A DNA stretch of 64,000 nucleotides, from the NCBI RefSeq assembly GCF_003265705.1, contig NW_020312968.1:7122812-7186811 (forward strand), written 5' to 3'. This DNA is from Callorhinus ursinus. Lineage: Eukaryota; Chordata; Mammalia; Carnivora; Otariidae. The notes beneath the pieces are model-generated. The model worked only from the letters and a program-made list of their open reading frames with translations. It was not told where the DNA came from and made no database searches. Shown here one piece after another: positions 35,205-47,778 of the stretch; the stretch's first letter is position 1, and each line of letters starts with the position of its first letter. The position numbers and the translations under genes are program-made.

Positions 35205-35970
35205 TTAACCAGTGCCCAAAACTTTGAAAAGAGAAAAGTAGATGGAGAATTGAACCATCATATAGCATCACGATAGTTTTAGACTTGCTGAACCCCAGTG
35301 TAATCTGCTTTCTGGGGTATAGGTTTGTAAAGCAATTAACATATGAGAAAATCTTAGTTGCACATCCCAGTGATAATTCAATTAGGTACCCTTTAATGTA
35401 GATTTCCAAAAAGGCAGAATGCCAACCTTATCTTCAAGGATATAAGATAATTTGCAGTTACACATGACTCCATGAAAATTGGCATCTGAACATTTCTCAC
35501 TGCCTTGAAATTATTAATAACATTCAGAACATTACATTTATACGAACACTCCATTACTGCAGAATGATTACCTACAGTATTTACTGGTAGATATTTTTAA
35601 AACTAATCTGGGCAATTCAGTTTCAGCAAAACAAGCATCTTCTATCATGTTAATGCTGCTAATTAAAATTGTATTGGCTTTTTAATTTGCGTGGTATTTA
35701 ATTTGTAATGTAGTTTGACTTTATGCTTATATAACAAATATGGGCATAAAAGGAACATTTTGTACCTACTTAAGATTCTTATAATATAAAGAATTTATGT
35801 CAACATTGTGAATCCATGTGAGTTTTTTTTGTTTTTTGGGGGTTTTTTTTGGTTTTTTTTGCAAAAGAGATAGCTTCATCACTCAAGTTTGATAAACATT
35901 GGAATAGATCAACTCTTAATTCTCTCTTAGCAGTATTAACTGGCATTCGGAACAAAGGGTCTGCAACTAA
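35205..35970. other. Intergenic; T-rich simple tract at 35823-35862
   Basis: T/G homopolymer-like runs near 35825-35860. Nothing else recognised. Confidence 0.45.
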
Positions 35971-35974
35971 GCCT

Positions 35975-36150
35975 TTCTCAGCTTGAGGCCACGTTCTGTT
36001 ACTTACTAGCTGTGTGGTGTTGGGCCAGTTGTTTAACCTCCTCAAACACTATAACTTAACTGAAAACTTAGGATAATAATTATTGCCTCTTAGGATTATG
36101 CTGCTGGTAAAGTATGGGCACATGATAAATAGCTGTTACTGTCATCTAGT
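35975..36150 (+). mobile_element. MIR
   Basis: 'ttacttactagctgtgtgg', 'gttgggccagttgtttaac', 'ataattattgcctcttagg'. Confidence 0.85.
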
Positions 36151-36579
36151 GAACATTTTCAAGCAGTTCAGCCTGGTGGAATTGTGATTTACATTTGCAC
36201 AAATTTCTGATTTTGTCAAATTTACATCACATTCAAGATCAATAACTTAGGAGAACTGCCTATATTTTTAAAATTTGTACTATTATCGTTTTAAGTATAA
36301 ATTAGTGATCCTAACACCCAATAATGCATAGCCTCTACATATAAAACCAGATTTAGGTGAATTTCGACTTAAAAATACTTTAGACTGAATTAATTCTATT
36401 TCTTAGATGCAATTTTTTAAAAATGTTCTTTCTAGTACATTAAACTATAATTCTGAGTTTTTATTAATTCTGGTTGACCTCCCTCATAAGCAGCCCAAGC
36501 TTGTAAATCATGCAGATTGAGAAGTCTGCTTTTAAAAAGTCCTGTGTTTTGTAGGATGCTTGAGTAAGTTCTGTTGAAT
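36151..36579. other. AT-rich intergenic
   Basis: Nothing recognised. Confidence 0.4.
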
Positions 36580-36807
36580 TGATATTCCTTTTTTTTTACA
36601 TTTTTAAATTTAAATTCAATTATTTAACATATAATGTATTATTGGTTTCAGAGGTACAAGTCTATGATTCATCAGTCTTATATAATACCCAGTGCTCATT
36701 ACATCACATGCCCTCCTTAATGTCCATCACCCAGTTACCCCATCCCTCTACCCGCCTCCCCTCCAGCAACCCTCAGTTTGTTTCCTGTGATTAAGAGTCT
36801 CTTATGG

Positions 36808-37015
36808 GGGATGCCTGGGTGTCTGAGTCGGCTAGGCATCTGTCTTAGGCTCACGTCATCACCCTGGCATCAGATCACCCTGGGATCGTGTTCCGCATTG
36901 AGCTCCTTACTTACTGAGAAGTCTGCTTCTCCCTCTGCTTGCCACTACCCCTGCTTGTGCTCTCTCCCTCTCTGACAAATAAATGAATAAAATCTTAAAA
37001 AAAAAAAAAAAGGGA
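36808..37015 (+). mobile_element. SINEC inside L1 3' UTR
   Basis: Diverged head ('gatgcctgggtgtctgagtc') and long A-tail. Perfect duplication TCTCTTATGG (36798-36807 and 37016-37025). Confidence 0.94.
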
Positions 37016-37783
37016 TCTCTTATGGTTTGTCTCCTTCTCTGGTTTTGTCTTGTTTTATTTTTTCCTCTCTTCCCCTTATGACCCTGTGTTTTGTTTCTTA
37101 AATTCTACATATCAGTGAGATCATATGATAATTGTCTTTCTCTGACTTATTTCACTTAGCATAATACCCTCTGGTTCCATCCATGTCATTGCAAATGGCA
37201 AGATTTCAATTTTTGATGGCTCCATAATATTCCATTTTATATGTATATACCACATCTTCTTTATCCATTCATCTGTCGATGGACATCTGGACTCTTTCCA
37301 TAGTTTGGCTATTGTGGACATTGCTGCTATCAACGTTGGGGTGCACATGCCCCTTCGGATCACTACATTTGTATCTTTGGGGTAAATACCCAGTAGTGCA
37401 ATTGCTGGGTCATGGGGTAGCTCTATTTTCAACTTTTTGAAGAACTTTCATACTGTTTTTCAGAGTGACTGCACCAGCTTGCATTCCCACCAACAGTGTA
37501 GGAGGGTTCCCCTTTCTCCCCATCCTCACCAACATCTGTTGTTTCCTGACTTGTTAATTCTAGCCATTCTGACGGGTGTGAGGTGGTATCTCATTGGGGT
37601 TTTGATTTGGATTTCCCTGATGCCGAGTGATGTGGAGCATTTTTTCATGTGTCTGTTGGCCATTTAGATGTCTTCTTTGGAGAAATGTCTGTTCATGTCT
37701 TCTGCCCATTTCTTGATTGGATCATTTGTTCTTTGGGTGTTGAGTTTGATAAGTTCTTTATAGATTTTGGATACTAGCCCTTT

Positions 37784-37977
37784 TTTTTTTAAGATTTTAT
37801 TTGGTTATATGACAGAGAGAGACACAGCGAGAGAGGGAACAGAAGCAGCGGGAGTGGGAGAGGGAGAAGCAGGCTTCCCGCAGAGCAGGGAGCCCGACAC
37901 AGGGCTCGATCCCATGACCCTGGTATCATGACCTGAGCCGAAGGCAGACACTTACGACTGAGCCAGCCAGGCGCCCC
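37784..37977 (-). mobile_element. SINEC inside L1 ORF2
   Basis: Reverse copy with perfect duplication GGATACTAGCCCTTT (37769-37783 and 37978-37992). It splits the L1 reading frame. Confidence 0.95.
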
Positions 37978-38565
37978 GGATACTAGCCCTTTATCTGATA
38001 TGTCATTTGCAATTATCTTCTCCCATTCTGTCGGTTGTCTTTTGGTTTTGTTGACTGTTTCCTTTGCTGTGCAAAAACTTTTATCTTGATGAAGTCCCAA
38101 TCGTTCGTTTTTGCCGTTGCTTCCCTTGCCTTTGGAGACATGCCTAGCAAGAAGTTTCTGTGGCCGAGGTCACAGAGGTTGCTGCCTATGTTCTCCTCTA
38201 GGATTTTGAAGGATTCCTGTCTCACATTTAGGTCTTTCATCCATTTTGAGTCTATTTTTGTATATGGTGTAAAGAAATGGTTCAGTTTCATTCTTCTGCA
38301 TATAGCAGTCCAATTTTCCCAACACCATTTGTTGAAGAGACTGTCTTTTTTCCATTGGACATTCTTTGCTGCTTTTTCGAAGATTAGTTGACCATAGAGT
38401 TGAGGGTCCATTTCTGGGCTCTCGATTCTGTTCCATTGATCTATGTGTCTGTTTTTGTGCCAGTACCATACTGTCTTGATGATGACAGCTTTGTAATAGA
38501 GCTTGAAGTCCGGAACTGTGATGCCACCAGTTTTGGTTTTCTTTTTCAACACTGAAATGATATTC

Positions 38566-39044
38566 TATTAATACACCAGTAATGTGTCAAATCAATCCCT
38601 CTTAATCTGGGTTCTACGGAAAATAAATCCTACCATTATTGGACTGAGACTAATCAGAGACTTTTAGACACAGAGAATTGTCTTAGCTGGAACAGGCAGT
38701 CCTTTAAAGGAGTTTCTGTAGACACAGAGACATCAGGAGGCATTGAAAATAAAGAAAGTGCAAAGGAAAGGGACAAACTGTCCCCTAGAGTGGTGTGGAA
38801 CCCCACGAGCTCTTGTCCATACGGAACATTCAGCTTTACATTCTAGGGACACAAGGCACTCTTTCTCAGCTAGAGGAATAATCACGTATAATTTCTCATG
38901 GACAGCATGAGTGTCCTGATGCTTAGTCCTCTTAGGAGCTCACAGTGAAAAACCACTGGCATTAGTAAAAGGCTTCGTATCAAAAAAGACTATTAAGGAG
39001 TAGCAGGGGAGCACTTTCCTTTATAAAGGGTGTTTAGAGCCATT
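38566..39044. other. Intergenic, nothing clear
   Basis: No gene. A faint old LTR-like block around 38610-38700. Confidence 0.35.
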
Positions 39045-39056
39045 AGAATGCGCATA

Positions 39057-39291
39057 ACTGGGAGACAAATCATAAGAGTCTCTTAACTCCAGGTAACAAA
39101 CTGAGGGTTGCTGGAGGGGAGATGGGTGGGGGTATGGGGTCACTGGGTGATGGGCGTTAAGGAGGGCACGTGATGTGATGAGCACTGGGTGTTATATGCA
39201 ACTGATGAATCACTAAACTCTGCTTATGAAACTAATAATATACTATATATTAATTAAATTGATTTTAAATTTTAAAAAAGAAGAAAACAAA
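39057..39291 (+). mobile_element. L1 3' UTR fragment, 5'-truncated insertion
   Basis: 'ggtaacaaactgagggttgc', 'gagcactgggtgttatatgc' and an A-rich tail. Target duplication AGAATGCGCATA/AGAATGCACA. Confidence 0.9.
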
Positions 39292-39300
39292 AGAATGCAC

Positions 39301-39550
39301 AGAACTTGTTAACTGAGGGCATTGAACTTCTCGCAGAGACAATAAAGTGGAAGTCACGCTGTGCTGCATCATATTTGGCCACCGTGGAAACCAGCCCTCA
39401 GGGTTGGCTTCCAGCTCCCTGCATTTCACTCCATGGTGACCCCAGGCCAGACAACAGGAGGATTTTTTTATACTATTTTGAATTTGTCAAATGTAGGCAG
39501 CTTCCACTAGAGTCTCAAGGATCACCAGATTAGTCAGGAATATTTGGTAC
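39301..39550. other. Intergenic, nothing recognised
   Basis: A 75-codon open frame at 39306-39533 is unsupported. Confidence 0.4.
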
Positions 39551-39554
39551 AGGT

Positions 39555-39770
39555 GTGTAATCGGCAGGACGTTGGAGTGAGAAATGTATTGGTCTAATCC
39601 CAGTTCAGCAACTAAGAAGCCCCATGATGTTGGGTAACTTACTTAACCTCTCACTCAGCTTCAGTTTCCTCTCCCATAAAATGCAGATGAAAATGCCTAT
39701 GTGGTCATTTGGGGGGGGGTAGGGATTAATTGTAATAACAAGAAAGAGCCAAAACATGGTCGGTACTCAG
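39555..39770 (+). mobile_element. MIR
   Basis: 'tggtctaatcccagttcagc', 'gttgggtaacttacttaacc', 'cttcagtttcctctcccat', then a G-run at 39710-39718. Confidence 0.85.
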
Positions 39771-39892
39771 TAATTATTCATTTCTCTCCCTCTTGCTCTT
39801 CCTCCTCCAAACCCTTTCTCTATTCTGTTTCTCTGTCCTTCTCAGTATAAGACACCCCTTTCTTTCTCAGTATAAAACTGGTAGATTTAGGC

Positions 39893-39975
39893 TAATTCAT
39901 TGATTAATTTTGGGGTATCTACTATGTGCCAGACACCCTACTAAGTGAGTGAGCTATACAATGTAAGGTCTAGTC
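39893..39975 (-). mobile_element. L2 3' remnant
   Basis: 'ctactatgtgccagacacc' and 'actaagtgagtgagctatac'. Confidence 0.65.
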
Positions 39976-41769
39976 AGGGAGGTTTTTGTGTAAATAAATG
40001 TAACATCATGATTTATTGATATCCTAGTGCTGTATTAGAACTGAATAGGCAAATTTAAACTGTAATGTCATCTTGACTGAAGGCTCAAAATTTGGATGTG
40101 AGTTTCTACCCTTAAAGACTAAGCTTCCTCTTCCTTCTTTGCTTTTTAAAATCCTGGCCCAGTGATGCAAAAATCTAGATTGTCTGAGAAGGAAAGTGCT
40201 CCAAAGTTTGAAGGAGAGGGGAGTGACCCAACTTTGGGAAGAGATGGACTCCCCAGGACTGTAAGGAGAGAGCATGGTTCTACCAGTGGTGAGGACCTAC
40301 TTTCTACTCTCACACAAAAGTAAATGTCTCCTTACTGAGTATCACATCCTTGAAAGCCACATCCATGTCCTGGGGACTGAGTAGGACAGAGAGGAAGAGT
40401 ATGCTTACAGAAAAAGAGCTGTCTGCTTCTAAAGGGACCAGAGCATCATAGGAACCAGCACCATGGCCTTGTCCCACACTATAGATTGGGCGAGTTTGGG
40501 GTGTTTTCCTCCACAGGGAAGAGAAGGGGATGAAAGATGAAAAACTAAATGATACTGTATGTCATACATACCAATGCTGGTTGGGGCAGACTCTGGGAAG
40601 AGAAAGCCAAAATTAATTTTTTTCAAAAATTTAAGAAGTCTGATATCCTGCACCCAAGTTTTCTGAAACAACTGAAGCCATTCTCAAATAATCATTCTCC
40701 AATGTTTTACATGCTGTACTGATAGGAAGGTCAAAGTATCAAATTGAAACCTATGAAATTGCCACTCAGCAATTTCCTGTGGTTCATTCTAATACTATGG
40801 CTGCTCCAAGAAGGGCATGACCAAGGCAGAGATGGAAAACCAGTGGTCCACTCTTTGGTTTGGGCCTACAAAATTTCGAAATACCAAAACTCTAAATACA
40901 TAAAATTGGGGGATTTCCCATAAAATACTGATTCATGGCTTCTCTGGAATAGTCAGAATATTTGGAAATGAGGGACCCATGTTCCATCATGGCAACAATT
41001 TGCCAAAGCTGAGTAGTGGATGCGCTTCTTTCGTACATGTTCTCCAGTCTGCCAGTCTCCACAACTTCCTATTCTCCTCAAGATACTGAGGTCCATCATC
41101 AATAGCTCTTTTTTCCCTTATACCTGCCCTACCTCATTCATTCACCTGACAACCACAGATACTTGCCCTGTGACTCCTGGAGCCATCACGGAAAGCTCAT
41201 AAAATGGAGACAACCAGGGCAGACAGAGTGGGGCAGATGCTCCAGAAAAAGGGAATGCACAAATGCGTGAGAATGCCTGTCATGGCAAAGTTAAGCTGGG
41301 GTGTGTAAGAAACAGGACCGGAGGATGATGCTGGAGAGATAGGATGAGTCAAGACTGTGAAGAGCATTGTTTGTGATACCCAGGAGTTTACCTATGAGAC
41401 GTGATGGGAACTAGCAGAAATTCCTAGGCAGAAAAATTAAACTATCATTTCTGGAATCTGAATTATCACTCAGTTGGCTATGAGGCAGATGGATTAGCAC
41501 AGGAAGAGGCTGGAGGCAGGGAGGCCAACCTAGAGACACTTGTCAAATTCCAGTTCTAAGGATAATAAGGATCTGGGCTGCTGGGCTTTTTCTTCATTTA
41601 AATAATGCAGAGACCAGATATTCTGCCCACTTCTATCCAGTGGAAGACTCTTAAAAATGAGGACATGATCGATGACTTTATTCCAGTGATGAACATGTGC
41701 TACAAGTGAGGAAATGGAACAAATATAAAAACTGGGCTTAGGAATGTTGGAAAGAGTGTGGCAGACACT
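39976..41769. other. Intergenic, no gene recognised
   Basis: Open frames (40024-40275, 40429-40671, 41530-41814) have no recognisable content. 41,235-41,420 resembles an old LINE-derived repeat I cannot name. Confidence 0.35.
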
Positions 41770-42065
41770 GTTGGTTAGCAATCCAACAGACATTCTCTCC
41801 TTTCTGGCTACCAATCTTGCTTAGGTTGCAAAGTACTCAGCCTCATCAGATGAATCAAGACTGGCCTAAGTCAATTACGACAATCCTCTCTGACAGTGAT
41901 TGGTCCAGGGGTGTGCTTGAAATCTATTTCTAGGCATTGAAACAAATGAAGTCAGCTCAGGTCTTCTTCTGCCTAAGATTTTTCTCCCTGCTAGGAAAAG
42001 TACATGTGGATAGAGTCTCTCATCTTCCAAAATCCTTTATTCTTTACTTTGGTCATTGTTATGTG
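41770..42065 (+). mobile_element. Old repeat, family unassigned
   Basis: 'ccaacagacattctctcc', 'gcctaagtcaattacgac' and 'cagtgattggtccaggggtg' suggest an ancient repeat related in style to 32030-32560. Confidence 0.4.
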
Positions 42066-42081
42066 ACAACATGATGCTTAG

Positions 42082-42190
42082 AGCATGTCAGGCTCCACGC
42101 TCAGTGGAGAATCTGCTTCTCTAACTCTCCCTCTGCCCCTCCCCCTGCTCGTGCATGTTCTCTCTCTCTCTCTAATAAATCTTTTAAAAA
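42082..42190 (+). mobile_element. SINEC, lacking the tRNA-like head
   Basis: Starts in the 'aggctccacgctcagtgg' region, then CT-rich segment, 'ctaataaatctttt' and A-run. 5'-truncated. Confidence 0.85.
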
Positions 42191-42193
42191 AGC

Positions 42194-42315
42194 GTGGGGC
42201 ACCTAGCTGGCTCAGTTGGTAGAGCATGTGACTCTTGTCCTCAGGGTCATGAGTTCAAGCCCCAGGTTGGGTGCAGAGCCCACTTTTATAAGTAAGTAAA
42301 TAAATTTGTAAAAAT
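42194..42315 (+). mobile_element. Older short Can-SINE subtype, in tandem with previous
   Basis: 'gtggggcacctagctggct', 'gggtcatgagttcaagcc', 'ggttgggtgcagagcccac'. Same short subtype as 12986-13110, apparently inserted in the A-tail of the preceding SINE. Confidence 0.87.
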
Positions 42316-43780
42316 GAATGAAATATCTAAGCTGAGCATAACTCAGATCTGCAACCCCAGAGATTTATTTGCATGTGTCACTTAGTATGCAGGACTTATC
42401 ACCTACCTCACCTTCAAACACATATACAAAAGGAAGGCAGGGAGCGTTTTCATGCTCATTTGGAACAGAGACAAGAGTAATATGGAACAGAAGGATAAAA
42501 AGTATCTGCTATCCACCCCAAGTCCCAGGGACTACCTAAGGAGAAGCAGGGGTTATGAGTGAAAGCTAAAGCATTATGATGAAAGACTCTAAGACACACT
42601 GTATACTAGGGCTTTAAGCACTAGGTGCCAAATTGATACTTAGAGAGGAGGAGAGCAGGTCCCCAATCTCTGCACAGACAGGGTGACACATGGCAGGAAT
42701 CTCAGGGCAGTTGTGGAGCAGAAATGCCAGGATGCAACATTCCCACTGAAGAGCCTGGCCCCAGTGGCTATGCTGAAGAACTGAAATATGGTGGCTCGTA
42801 GCAATGGACTTGAGTAATGATACAAAATTAGGACACGTGTGGACTTATTCCTGAGTATAAGTGAGAATCTCATGAAATTGCCAAAGAACTGGAAATGAGC
42901 TGAGGTCCTGACATATGGCAGAAGAGGGCTGTGAAGAAGTTAAATTCAGGCCTTATTAATGTTCTTCATCCATGCCCACTCGTTGGTGAGCTGGGAACAT
43001 TCAGGTTACACTGTGATATTAAAATTAAAAAAAAAATGCAGCTTCTCACTTCTTCATTATTTTTTAATTTACAGATAGCTTTTCTCTGTTCTTTAATTTA
43101 AAACTCCCTTTCCACCCCCCAAAAACATTTTTAATTTATCAAATCTTAGATCTTGAGAATCTCAAAGGAATTTAATCTTTTCTTAGGGAAGGGAAATAGA
43201 AGTTTTTCATTCAAAAATAGGGGACACAGCAAATTTAGTTAAAGAGGATGCTATGAAACACACTGTTTCTTTATGGTCCAAGACTTCAATAATTTGTTGA
43301 ATTTGGAGATCTGTTTGAGAATTTGAGGATGCTCTAGGAGTCTCTGCAGATAAGGCTCGTTGGCATGAGTACATCTGAAGCCTGTCCATTCCCTCCGATT
43401 TTGGATGCCAAGGGATCCTAAGTTAAAAGCTTGCATCAGGTCTCAGCTTCTAGCACTTCTGTAGTTCCTTGTGGAAGTTAGAGTATAATGCTGCTGAAAC
43501 AAAGTCCATGAATTTGGTCTATCTGCTAGCCAGTTAGCATTATGGGAATCCCCAGGGCATCCCTGAACCTTGTCAAAATTCATCAAGTGTAGATGATTCA
43601 GTGCTGATGAATCATCTTGCCAAGTAGGTGTTCTTTCTGACACAGATAATAATTTCATGCTCCACTGTGTCCAACTGAGAGCCTCCCCTTCCAACACAAC
43701 CAATTACCACTGTACTGAAGGGTTACAAAGACTGACACTTTGTACTCATAAAAGAGTCCTAATAATAACTATGTAAATTA
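42316..43780. other. Intergenic, no gene recognised
   Basis: Open frames at 42640-42873 and 43207-43703 show no recognisable protein family. No assignable transposon either. Confidence 0.4.
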
Positions 43781-43784
43781 AAGG

Positions 43785-43925
43785 CACTTCATCAAGCACT
43801 TTAGAAACATTTTCCCTTTCCATCCTTACAGGAGAATGAGATTATGAATGATTACTCCCATTTTACAGATAAGAAAACTAAGTGTCATGACCCAGGTCAC
43901 ACAGGTAATAAGTGGCAAAACACAT
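43785..43925 (-). mobile_element. MIR
   Basis: 'tactcccattttacagat', 'aagaaaactaagtgtcatg', 'aggtcacacaggtaataag' and 'tggcaaaacac'. Confidence 0.88.
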
Positions 43926-43942
43926 AAATATCCCAGTTTTAT

Positions 43943-44312
43943 GATTCTACGCATGTGTTTCCTCCCCAAATTCATATATTGAAGTCCTAATTCCCAATGT
44001 GATGGTACTAGCAGGTGGGCCTTTGGGGGTAGTTAGGTTTGGATGAAGTCATGAGGGTATAGCCCCCATGATGGGGTTACTGCCCTTATAAGAGGAGGAA
44101 GACACACCAGAGCTTTATCTCTCTACCAAACAATCATGTAGCAAGAAGGCGGCTGCCTGCAAGCCAGAAAGAGAGCCCTTACCAAAACCTAACCATGCTA
44201 GCACGCTGATCTTGGACTTCCCAGCCTCCAGAACTATGAGAAATAAATGTTTGTTGTTTAAAGCCACCCAGTATATGGTATTTTGTTATAGCAGCCTGAG
44301 CTGACTAAGACA
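43943..44312 (+). mobile_element. MaLR solo LTR (MST/MLT1-type)
   Basis: 'ccccaaattcatatattg', 'cccaatgtgatggtactag', 'gtcatgagggtatagccc', 'cttggacttcccagcctcc', 'gaaataaatgtttgttg' and end 'gactaagaca' follow the MST LTR consensus. It is non-coding. Confidence 0.9.
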
Positions 44313-45640
44313 CCCAGGATGGCTGAGCCCATGCCTCTCACCTCTATGCTTTTTGCATGCCAACTAATATGAACGTTATATTTTGTAATCTTAGTCCCAA
44401 GTGTCAACCCTAAATTCAATGAGTTAATGAAAGCTCAATATAAGCACTCCTAAATCTCCTGAAATAATTTCTGTTGAATAAGACTGGCTTTTGAAAGACA
44501 ATAAAATGTACTGGAACTGAAAAAAGACAAAAAAAAATGTCTTTTCACTTAATTGTTAAAATCCCCCAATCTATATCCTGCCCACATAATTCTCAACTAA
44601 TAATAGCCTATTTCACTCAGTGTCAGCAAAGAATACAAAATGCTGTAATCCACATGTGTGTTATTTTGCTGTACATGCCTGCAAACTATAATTAGCAGAT
44701 AGCTTCTTCAAACATCAAGCCAAACATTTTTGAGAGTTTCTTCTTGCTTCCAGAAAAATCAGGAGCAAACAGCTTAGAAAAACATTTTTGTTAAAAAAAT
44801 AAATAAATAAAAGGGCAAGAAAACAAACCCTGTTCTCTCTTCTATCACAATTTGACTTTGAATCTATCATCACATTTGCTAATTCTTTTGAAATCATGTC
44901 TGAAATTGGTGTGTCGTGAAGCACAGAATATACCCATCATAATATGAACATCAAAGAAAACACATCAAAGAAAATGACAGCAAGGGAAGAGAACGAAAAA
45001 CAGATTTTGAAATTGGATTTAAAGGTATCTTATTAAAGATCCTGGTGGTCTTGACAAGAGTCATTTTGTTATTGATGAATGTGGGAACACACCTGCAGTG
45101 GCTTAAAACTGTGATGGCACCTCCATCCAACGGACTGCTCTGCAGTGGTTACATGGTCAAGGTGCTAAGTTAGCAACACGTCAATGAGAAAAGCAAGTCA
45201 CCTAACAATAAGAATAGTATGATTTCATATTTGTGATAGTAAAAATATCAGTGTATAGAAATGTATGTAGGTTTAGATGTGGATGGCCTTATTCGTATGT
45301 TCGTAAATGCATGAGAGAATTGTCTAAAATGGCACATCCCTGTGCCAGAGACACTTCAGCACCCAGCAGTGGTAGATGACTCCACACAAGTTCGGATGCA
45401 TGCTAATAATGTCCCACAGGAAGAGCATGACTGCGATCTTTCCATAGTCTGCCTTAGGGACTTCTCAAGGGAGCCCACTGAGCTTGCAAACAAGTCACCC
45501 AGAGGGACAAGTGAGTGAACACCCTTGGGAGCAATACTCAACCAATGGGGAATAAGAGGTAATGGATAAATGCCCCAGACTACCCACTGCAGCCTTTGAA
45601 TGGACAAGTTTGGGAGTCATTCTGTGTATTTTGTGTGGGG
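44313..45640. other. Intergenic, no gene recognised
   Basis: Contains an 8-bp inverted repeat AAAAGACA/TGTCTTTT around 44523-44545. 45,356-45,607 is open on the minus strand without a recognisable family. Confidence 0.4.
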
Positions 45641-46680
45641 GTGGGGATAAAACATCTATAACATAAATTTACCATTTTAACTGTCTTTCAGTATACAATT
45701 CAGTGGCGTTAAGTACATTCAACCTGTCACGCAACCATCACCACTAACCATTTCCAGAACGTTTTCATCATCCCTAATATAAACTTTGTATTCATAACCC
45801 CCAAAATCCCCATTCTCCCCTCCCCTCAGTCCCTGGGAAACACAATTCTTTCTTCTCTATGAATTAGCCCACTCTAGGTACCTTGTATAAGCGGACTCAT
45901 GTAATATTTGTTCATTTCTGTCTGGCTTATTTCACTTAGCATAAGTTTTCTTTTTTTTTTCTTTTTAAGATTTATTTATTTATTTATTTGACAGAGAGAG
46001 AGAGACAGTGAGAGAGGGAACACAAGCAGGGAGAGTGGGAGAGGGAGAAGCAGCCTCCTCGCTGAGCAGGGAGCCTGATGCGGGGCTCGATCCCAGGACC
46101 CTGGGATCATGACCTGAGCCAAAGGCAGACGCTTAACGACTGAGCCACCAAGACACCCCCAGCATAACGTTTTCAAAGGTCATCCATATTGTAGAAGAAT
46201 TTCATTCCTTATTTTTTTTTAATTTTGAGCTTGAATAACTTTTGTCTCTTTTTTGAGATATAATTAACATATAATATTGTATAAGTTTAACTGCACAATG
46301 TGTTGGATTGATACATTTATATATTGCAATGTGATTACTACCATCGCATTAGCAAGCCTCTCCGTTATGTCACATAATTGTCATTTCTTTTTTGTGGTGA
46401 GAACATTTAAGATCTAGTCTCTAATGACTTTGGAGCATCATATTCTATTATATGTATAAGCTGCACCTCATCTATCCATTCATCTGTTGACAGACATTTA
46501 TGCTATTTCCACTTTTTAGCTAGTGCGAATAATGCTGCTATGAACAGGGTGTACAAGTATCTGAGTCCTTGCTTTCAATTCTTTTGGGTACATACCTACA
46601 AGTGAAATGCTAGTCATATGGTAATTCTAAGTTTAACTTTTTAAGGAGCCTCAGGATTGTGATAATGTGCCCATATACTG
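45641..46680 (-). mobile_element. Ancient L1, at least two fragments
   Basis: 'aatttaccattttaactg', 'attcagtggcgttaagtac', 'cttatttcacttagcata' (left part) and 'catctatccattcatctg', 'aataatgctgctatgaac', 'ttcttttgggtacataccta' (right part) are antisense L1 3' UTR and ORF2 landmarks. A SINE interrupts it. Confidence 0.8.
45951..46160 (-). mobile_element. SINEC inside old L1
   Basis: Reverse copy. Duplication AGCATAAGTTTTC/AGCATAACGTTTTC. Confidence 0.93.
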
Positions 46681-46812
46681 GCTCCTCCTTCTTCCCTGCC
46701 TCTCTCCTGCTCCCTATGACCTTCTATGTTGTCATGAGCATGCTATGAAGACGCACACATGAGTTGTGTCTTTCCACAACGTCAGCTTTATTCAGTCATA
46801 TAGTAAAGTTAA

Positions 46813-47007
46813 GGGACACCTGGGTGGCTCAGTTGGTTAAGCATCTGTCTTTGGCACAGGTCACAATCCCAGAGTCCTGGGATCAAGTCCCACATCGGGT
46901 TCCCTGCTCAGCAGGGAGCCTGCATCTCCCTCTGCCTACTGCTCCCCCTGCTTGTGCTCTCTCTCTCTCTGACAAATAAATAAATAAAATCTTTAAAAAG
47001 AAAATAA
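46813..47007 (+). mobile_element. SINEC
   Basis: Plus copy. Duplication AGTAAAGTTAA/AGCAAAGTTAA (46802-46812 and 47008-47018). Confidence 0.94.
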
Positions 47008-47042
47008 AGCAAAGTTAAATCACAATTAGAAAGCAGGTTCAG

Positions 47043-47312
47043 CTCCTACACTGTTGGTGGGAATGCAAGCTGGTGCAGCCACTCTGGAAAACAGTATGGA
47101 GGTTCCTCAAAAAGTTGAAAATAGAGCTACCCTATGACCCAGCAATTGCACTGCTGGGTATTTACCCCAAAGATACAAAGGTAGTGATCCAAAGGGGCAC
47201 GTGCACCCCGATGTTTATAGCAGCCATGTCCACGATAGCCAAACTATGGAAAAAGCCTAGATACCCATCAACAGATGAATGGATAAAGAAGATGTATATA
47301 TATATATGTATG

Positions 47313-47354
<42 letters not shown>

Positions 47355-47778
47355 GGAATATTATGCAGCCATCAAAAAATGAAATCTTACCATTTGCAAC
47401 GATGTGGATGGAACTAGAGGGTATTATGCTAAGCAAAATAAGTCAATCAGAGAAAGACAAGTATCGTATGATCTCACTGATATGAGGAATTTGAGAAACA
47501 AGACAGAGGATCATAGGGGAAGGGAGGGAAAAATGAAACAAGATGAAACTGAAGGGGGAGACAAACCATGAGAGTCTCTTAATCTCAGGAAACAAACTGA
47601 GGGTTCCTGGAGTGGTGGGGGTGGGAGGGATGGGGTGGCTGGGTGATGGACATTGGGGAGGGTATGTGCTATGATGAGCGCTGTGAATTGTGTAAGACTG
47701 ATGAATCACAGACCTGTACCCCTGAAACAAATAATACATAATATGTTAATTAAAAAAAATATCTTATGGGTGAAAAAA
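47043..47778 (+). mobile_element. L1, 5'-truncated, with expanded CA repeat
   Basis: Contains the C-terminal end of ORF2 (47073-47417, with [15 protein letters not shown] and PSTDEWIKK) and the 3' UTR. Perfect target duplication AAAGCAGGTTCAG (47030-47042 and 47779-47791). A (CA)n microsatellite within ORF2 shifts the frame. Confidence 0.95.
47317..47352. repeat. (CA)n microsatellite inside L1 ORF2
   Basis: About 35 bp of CA repeats where other L1 copies here have a short TATATATACCAC/ACAATGG stretch. Confidence 0.93.

Larger units (their letters stand above)
36588..38551 (-). mobile_element. L1, 5'-truncated, split by two SINEs
   Basis: Oligo-T end, 3' UTR, then the C-terminal half of ORF2 in reverse. 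Open pieces at 37121-37432 (contains [15 protein letters not shown]) and 38013-38552 (contains [16 protein letters not shown]) are typical L1 ORF2. The target duplication TGATATTC lies at 36580-36587 and 38558-38565. Two later SINEs sit inside. ORF2 is frameshifted and truncated, so the copy is dead. Confidence 0.93.

Noticed and set aside
37437..37667. Plus-strand frames that recur at 37437, 51771 and 61364 ([16 protein letters not shown] type)
   Set aside because: They are antisense shadows of L1 ORF2, repeated because the L1 is repeated, not a conserved gene family.
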